From: Chitinophagaceae bacterium
GTDB lineage: Bacteria > Bacteroidota > Bacteroidia > Chitinophagales > Chitinophagaceae
Assembly (NCBI GenBank): GCA_025362915.1
Contig: JANYEU010000473.1
Location: 1-9,574, forward strand
Length of the DNA stretch: 9,574 nt
Direction of reading: 5' to 3'
Made by a program: the position numbers and the translations under genes. Shown here piece after piece: positions 5,790 through 9,574 of this stretch (position 1 is its first letter; every line of letters starts with the position of its first letter). The notes under the pieces are model-generated. The model was not told the DNA's origin. It worked only from the letters and a program-made list of their open reading frames with translations, and did not search any database.

Positions 5790-7262
5790 GTGAAAAACAT
5801 TGTTTTATTACCCATAATCATTCTTTCCTTTATTTACTCCACCGTTTGTGGTCAGGTGAATTTCGAGTTTAGGGGCGTATGGATTGCCACTGTAAGCAAT
5901 ATAGATTGGCCAAGGGAAAAAGGAATATCTGTGGCAGAACAGAAGTCCTCTTTCATTAAGTTGCTCGACATACACCAAGGTAATGGCATCAATGCGGTGT
6001 TTGTGCAGATACGTCCTGCGGCTGATGCATTTTATCCTTCGCAATATGAACCTTGGAGCGAATATTTAATGGGAACGCAAGGCACACCACCAAATCCCTA
6101 CTACGATCCTTTGCAGTTTATGATTGATGAAACACACAAGCGAGGCATGGAATTTCATGCTTGGATAAACCCTTATCGTGCCGTATTCAATTTAAAGAGG
6201 TCTAATATTTCTCCCACGCACATCACCCGCACACACCCTGAATGGTTTTTGGTGTATGGAAATACAAAATATTTCAATCCCGGAATTCCAGAAGTACGGA
6301 AGTATGTTAGTGCTGTAGTGAGGGATATTGTGAGCCGATACGATATTGATGGGCTACACATGGATGATTATTTTTATCCTTATCGCATTGATGGAAAGGA
6401 GTTTCCGGATGATAAAGCCTATCGCACTTATGGAAATGGACTTGCAAAAGATGCGTGGCGACGTAGTAATTGCGATAGTATTGTGAAGAATATCTATGAC
6501 GTGATAGCCGAAACTAATGCCCGTGTAAAGTTTGGCGTAAGTCCTTTTGGTGTTTGGCGAAACAAGAGTCAGGACATTGATGGAAGTAAGACCACTGCTG
6601 GCACTACAAGCTATGATGACTTGTATGCAGACATCGTTTTATGGCTGAAAATGGGCTGGATAGATTATGTGGCACCGCAGATTTATTGGGAATGTAGCAG
6701 TAAGGTTTGTGCATATAATGAGCTGCTCGACTGGTGGAGCAGGCACACTTATGGCAAACATCTGTACATTGGTCATGGAATTTATAAGGCAAATACAAAT
6801 GCTGCTTGGAGAGATAAAACTGAATTGCCAGCGCAGATAATTGCATTGAGGGGACTAAAAGCCGCACAGGGAAGTGCGTTTTTTAGCAGTCAGGATTTGG
6901 TGCGTAATACAAATGGCTGGGCAGACAGTTTGCGCAATAATTATTATGCGCTGCCTGCCATCGTTCCCCCAATGGAATGGATAGATAGCAGCGTGCCACC
7001 AAAGCCCGTTGTAATAAAAACAGGGGCTGCCCGTTTTACTTTTAACTATGCCGGAGAGGATAAGATAAGAGGGTTTGCCCTATTTTCACTGCCCCTAAAA
7101 GCACCGTTCACCCTAGAAAATGCGACTTTGATAAAGATTATAAATGCACCCTTTACAGCAAACTTAAATAGTGCGGATATGGTTGCCTTTGCTGGAAACA
7201 ATATTTGCGTGGCCAGTTTAAGCATTAATAATAACTTGAGTGAACTAGTTCCAATCAGGTAA
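5790..7262 (+). CDS. Secreted DUF187/GHL10-family glycosyl hydrolase (DigH/YngK-like)
   Basis: This belongs to the family of E. coli DigH (YddW), which cleaves peptidoglycan glycan strands stripped of stem peptides. A similar envelope role is inferred, and other glycans are possible. The 490-residue precursor has a Sec signal peptide (residues 1 to about 21, likely cut VCG|Q). The cysteine at 20 lacks a proper lipobox, so I do not call it a lipoprotein. The TIM-barrel-like domain (about 25-340) carries the family hallmarks in order: FRGVWIATVSNIDWP (27-41), VQIRPAADAFYPS (72-84), EFHAWINPYR (121-130), HPEWFL (149-154), DIDGLHMDDYFYPY (185-198), FGVSPFGVWRN (248-258) and IDYVAPQIYW (291-300). 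The acidic pair D192/D193 is a candidate for the active site. A C-terminal beta-rich module (about 405-490) follows. The start is GTG at 5790, supported because it opens directly into the signal peptide. A one-mismatch -7-like box, TATTTATG, lies at 5759-5766 (weak). Confidence 0.92.
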   Translation: MKNIVLLPIIILSFIYSTVCGQVNFEFRGVWIATVSNIDWPREKGISVAEQKSSFIKLLDIHQGNGINAVFVQIRPAADAFYPSQYEPWSEYLMGTQGTPPNPYYDPLQFMIDETHKRGMEFHAWINPYRAVFNLKRSNISPTHITRTHPEWFLVYGNTKYFNPGIPEVRKYVSAVVRDIVSRYDIDGLHMDDYFYPYRIDGKEFPDDKAYRTYGNGLAKDAWRRSNCDSIVKNIYDVIAETNARVKFGVSPFGVWRNKSQDIDGSKTTAGTTSYDDLYADIVLWLKMGWIDYVAPQIYWECSSKVCAYNELLDWWSRHTYGKHLYIGHGIYKANTNAAWRDKTELPAQIIALRGLKAAQGSAFFSSQDLVRNTNGWADSLRNNYYALPAIVPPMEWIDSSVPPKPVVIKTGAARFTFNYAGEDKIRGFALFSLPLKAPFTLENATLIKIINAPFTANLNSADMVAFAGNNICVASLSINNNLSELVPIR

Positions 7263-7371
7263 CTAAATTATTATCGGATGAGTAAAACATAGACCTCACA
7301 AGGGAATCAATCATTTTTACCATTCAAATCATTTAATCAGTGATACACAAACTTCTTATAAATTGCGACTG

Positions 7372-8466
7372 ATGATTAATTTTCTACAAAAAGAGTTTTA
7401 CAACAATACGGTTTCTGCCTATTTGTTCGTATTTGTTTCCATATTGCTCGCGGTTTTATTAAAGCGTCTTATCTCTAAATACTTTGCTTCCGTATTGTTC
7501 AGATTGGTTGCACGAACAGGCAAAAAGCTGAACAAATTATCGTTTGTAAGTCTGATTATTCCTCCATTAGAAAACTTTCTGTTCTTATTGATAGCGTTTG
7601 TGGCACTGGATAAACTGAGTTATCCGAAAGAACTAAATATTGAGATATACAAGGTAACCTTGTTTGATGTGGTGGATGCTGCCTCAAGTATAGCATTGGT
7701 GGTAACATTTACCTGGCTCTGTTTGCGGGCAATAGATTTTATAGCCACCGTTTTGGAAGAAGTAGCTACCAAGACAAGCGATCATTCCGAAAGCCAGTTA
7801 ATCATCTTTTTCAAGGACTTTTTTAAGATGTTAATTGGCATAATAGGTTTGTTGATGGTGCTTAGGTTTGGCTTCCATAAAGATATTGGCAACCTTGTTA
7901 CCGGGCTAAGCCTTGTGGGTGCAGCCCTTGCTTTAGCAACAAAAGAGAGTTTGGAAAACCTCATTGCATCCTTTATCATCTTCTTCGACAAACCTTTTAC
8001 TGTTGGTGATACCCTGAAAGTGAACAGCCTTACCGGTGTGGTAGAAAAGATAGGATTGCGCAGTACGAGAATTAGGACGGAAGAGAAAACGTATATCTCG
8101 GTCCCCAATAAACAGATGGTTGACAGCATAATAGACAACCTTAGCCTGCGCACCCAAAGAAGGGTGGTGACCAATCTGGAAATAAGTTTATTGGCTACCG
8201 CCGACCAACTAAAGGGCTTGACTCCAGCCCTTAATAAGATGCTTGAACGGGATGATGTGGCTAGTTTTTCTGTTTTTTTGAAGGATACCGGTCAATACGC
8301 CCACAAGGTAGAAATAACCTATTTTGCAGATGCAAGCCAAAACCCCAATGACTTTAACAGTATGCGAGAAGCTATTAATCTGCAAATTATTGCCTTAGTA
8401 GAAAAAATGAACCTGCCATTAGCCAACAATGCCAATCGCATTTTTACTATGGAGAAAGGAGGTTAG
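7372..8466 (+). CDS. MscS-family mechanosensitive ion channel
   Basis: This is an inner-membrane channel predicted to open under membrane tension and release solutes during hypo-osmotic shock. From the ATG at 7372 it has 364 residues. An in-frame TTG three codons earlier (7363) is possible but less likely. In numbering from the ATG, hydrophobic segments lie at about 15-31, 58-80, 104-121, 149-165 and the pore helix region 173-205. The pore and following beta domain are the strongest evidence: LVGAALALATKESLENLIAS (181-200), then FFDKPFTVGDTLKV (204-217), GVVEKIGLRSTRIRT (222-236) and ISVPNKQMVDSIIDNLS (242-258), all MscS hallmarks. The Gly/Ala-rich pore helix matches MscS architecture. The C-terminal alpha/beta domain follows, and the protein ends shortly after it. 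The extra N-terminal helices place it among the medium-sized MscS homologues rather than the classic three-helix form. It lies 109 bases after the glycosyl hydrolase on the same strand, with no clear terminator between, and ends at a strong terminator. Confidence 0.94.
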   Translation: MINFLQKEFYNNTVSAYLFVFVSILLAVLLKRLISKYFASVLFRLVARTGKKLNKLSFVSLIIPPLENFLFLLIAFVALDKLSYPKELNIEIYKVTLFDVVDAASSIALVVTFTWLCLRAIDFIATVLEEVATKTSDHSESQLIIFFKDFFKMLIGIIGLLMVLRFGFHKDIGNLVTGLSLVGAALALATKESLENLIASFIIFFDKPFTVGDTLKVNSLTGVVEKIGLRSTRIRTEEKTYISVPNKQMVDSIIDNLSLRTQRRVVTNLEISLLATADQLKGLTPALNKMLERDDVASFSVFLKDTGQYAHKVEITYFADASQNPNDFNSMREAINLQIIALVEKMNLPLANNANRIFTMEKGG

Positions 8467-8509
8467 GATTAAATAAATAGGATAGTTAATCCACACAAAT
8501 TAGTTTATA

Positions 8510-8545
8510 TAAAAATCCCATTTAATACTTTTACTGGGATTTTTA
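8510..8545. terminator. Bidirectional intrinsic terminator between convergent mscS-like gene and hemL
   Basis: TAAAAATCCCA (8510-8520) is the exact reverse complement of TGGGATTTTTA (8535-8545), giving an 11-bp stem around a 14-base loop. In either direction the 3' arm ends in TTTTT, so it should act as a Rho-independent terminator for the plus-strand channel gene (stop 44 bases before) and for hemL arriving from the right (stop 31 bases before). The GC part of the stem is short (four pairs), typical of AT-rich genomes. Confidence 0.88.
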
Positions 8546-8575
8546 ATATGCGATAGTTTATTATGATGTATTTAA

Positions 8576-9574
8576 TTACAATAATATCTCCTTCAAACTA
8601 TCTGCAACAGCAGCAACAGTTTTATCCAAGTCCTCATAACTAAGGGCATTGTTCAAGAACCAACTTTCGAATGCACTGGGCGGAAGATAAATACCGCGAT
8701 TGAGCATAGCGTGGAAGAATTTTTTAAAGAGTTCATTGTTGGCAGCGGCAGCAGAGGCAAAATCTGTAACAGGATGCTCGCTAAAGTGAATACTAAGCAT
8801 AGAACCAAGGTGATTGATGATGTATGGCGTACCAGAAGCCTTCAAAACCTTATCCAATCCCTCCTTCAGATACAATGTTTTTGCATCCAGTTCTTGCAAT
8901 ATTTCAGGATTATCTTTTAGGATAGAAAGCAACGTATAACCAGCAATCATCGCAATGGGATTGCCACTCAATGTACCTGCCTGATACACATTACCCAACG
9001 GGGAAACCACTTCCATAATGTGACGCTTACCACCAAAAGCACCCACGGGCATACCTGCACCAATCACTTTTCCGTAAGTGACAAGGTCGGCATCAACGCC
9101 CAGTTTCTCTTGCACACCACCCAAAGCGAGGCGGAAACCCGTCATCACTTCATCGAAAATCAATAGAATATCATTGTCGTCACAAATCTTTCTAAGTCCT
9201 TTCAAAAATCCTTCTTTTGGCAAGATGCAACCCATATTGCCCGCCACGGCCTCTATGATGATACAAGCAATCTCATTTGGGTTTTCCTGCACCAGTTGCT
9301 TCACTGCTTCCAAATCGTTGTAGGCACAAGTGAGAGTATCGTTGGCAACACCAGCAGTAACGCCTGGCACCGTCTGAATATTAAAAGTCGCCACACCACT
9401 ACCGGCCTTCACCAAAAAACTATCGGCGTGACCATGATAGCAACCTTCGAACTTAATAATCTTATTACGCCCAGTATAGCCCCTAGCCACACGCACCGCA
9501 CTCATGCAAGCCTCCGTTCCGCTGCTCACCATCCGTATTAAATCTACATTTGGTGCCATGCTTTTTATCAGTTC
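8576..9574 (-). CDS. hemL: Glutamate-1-semialdehyde 2,1-aminomutase (partial, N-terminus outside window)
   Basis: This PLP enzyme converts glutamate-1-semialdehyde to 5-aminolevulinate, the committed precursor of heme and other tetrapyrroles in the C5 pathway. The window holds the C-terminal 332 residues. The frame continues past the internal ATG at 9559 to the edge (residues ELIKS), so that methionine is not the start; about 95 residues should lie to the right, judging by E. coli HemL at 426. Motifs (numbered from the M at 9559) are SGTEACMSAVRVARGYTGR (13-31) for cofactor phosphate binding, KFEGCYHGHADS (36-47), FDEVMTGFR (135-143) with the pyridine-binding Asp136, and TYGKVIGAGMPVGAFGG (161-177) with the Schiff-base Lys164. 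VYQAGTLSGNPIAM (191-204) and YLPPSAFESWF (291-301) are also typical. The G-x-GMPVGAFGG form and GTLSGNP distinguish HemL from ornithine- or DAPA-type aminotransferases. It is convergent with the MscS gene and ends before a shared terminator. Confidence 0.97.
   Translation of the reverse strand, partial: ELIKSMAPNVDLIRMVSSGTEACMSAVRVARGYTGRNKIIKFEGCYHGHADSFLVKAGSGVATFNIQTVPGVTAGVANDTLTCAYNDLEAVKQLVQENPNEIACIIIEAVAGNMGCILPKEGFLKGLRKICDDNDILLIFDEVMTGFRLALGGVQEKLGVDADLVTYGKVIGAGMPVGAFGGKRHIMEVVSPLGNVYQAGTLSGNPIAMIAGYTLLSILKDNPEILQELDAKTLYLKEGLDKVLKASGTPYIINHLGSMLSIHFSEHPVTDFASAAAANNELFKKFFHAMLNRGIYLPPSAFESWFLNNALSYEDLDKTVAAVADSLKEILL

Noticed and set aside
5790..5852. Lipoprotein signal on the glycosyl hydrolase (Cys20)
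   Set aside because: The residues before the cysteine read STV, which lacks the small residue expected just before a lipobox cysteine. A signal peptidase I site fits better.
7363..7371. TTG start for the MscS-family channel
   Set aside because: An ATG lies three codons downstream with no loss of domain content, and there is no supporting ribosome binding site.
7782..8174. Long open frame antisense to the MscS gene
   Set aside because: It lies wholly inside a well-supported gene on the opposite strand, and its translation resembles no family I recognise. Other antisense frames in the window were rejected for the same reason.
9557..9559. Translation start of hemL at the internal ATG
   Set aside because: The frame continues upstream to the window edge, and HemL needs about 95 more N-terminal residues.

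Overview
The window looks like ordinary chromosome from a member of the Bacteroidota, probably a Chitinophagaceae- or Sphingobacteriia-like lineage. Evidence: moderately AT-rich DNA, starts without clear Shine-Dalgarno sequences, a perfect Bacteroidota -7 box (TAnnTTTG) ahead of one gene, and Bacteroidota-style versions of a TolC-like channel, a MacA/HlyD adaptor and a DUF187 glycosyl hydrolase. The lineage is inferred from style, not from a search. I see no phage, transposase, plasmid, CRISPR, tRNA or rRNA.

Layout. Positions 1-242 hold a 21-bp tandem repeat array that runs off the left edge. A minus-strand block follows. In transcription order (right to left) it has an APC-superfamily amino-acid permease (4236-5567), a TolC-family outer-membrane efflux protein (2715-4163), a periplasmic adaptor (1381-2712, two bases after the previous gene) and gpsA, glycerol-3-phosphate dehydrogenase (287-1297). 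A heptamer-based inverted repeat (1311-1383) lies between the adaptor and gpsA and includes the adaptor stop codon. The intergenic region 5568-5789 separates the permease from two plus-strand genes and carries a second 21-bp array plus a perfect hairpin. The plus-strand genes are a secreted DUF187/GHL10 glycosyl hydrolase (5790-7262) and an MscS-family mechanosensitive channel (7372-8466). A strong bidirectional terminator (8510-8545) ends that block against the convergent hemL, whose N-terminus lies beyond the right edge.

How the genes relate. The channel and adaptor are clearly one transcription unit and should form the outer two parts of a tripartite export system. No inner-membrane pump is present here. 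gpsA (phospholipid precursor), hemL (tetrapyrrole precursor), the MscS channel and the DigH-like hydrolase are housekeeping or cell-envelope genes, and I see no shared pathway beyond a general envelope theme.

I found no convincing new multi-gene system. The unusual content is in the intergenic DNA: three different repeat arrays, each with a period that is a multiple of 7 bp (21, 7 and 21), each next to the 5' or 3' end of a minus-strand gene. One of them creates a false N-terminal extension on the permease.
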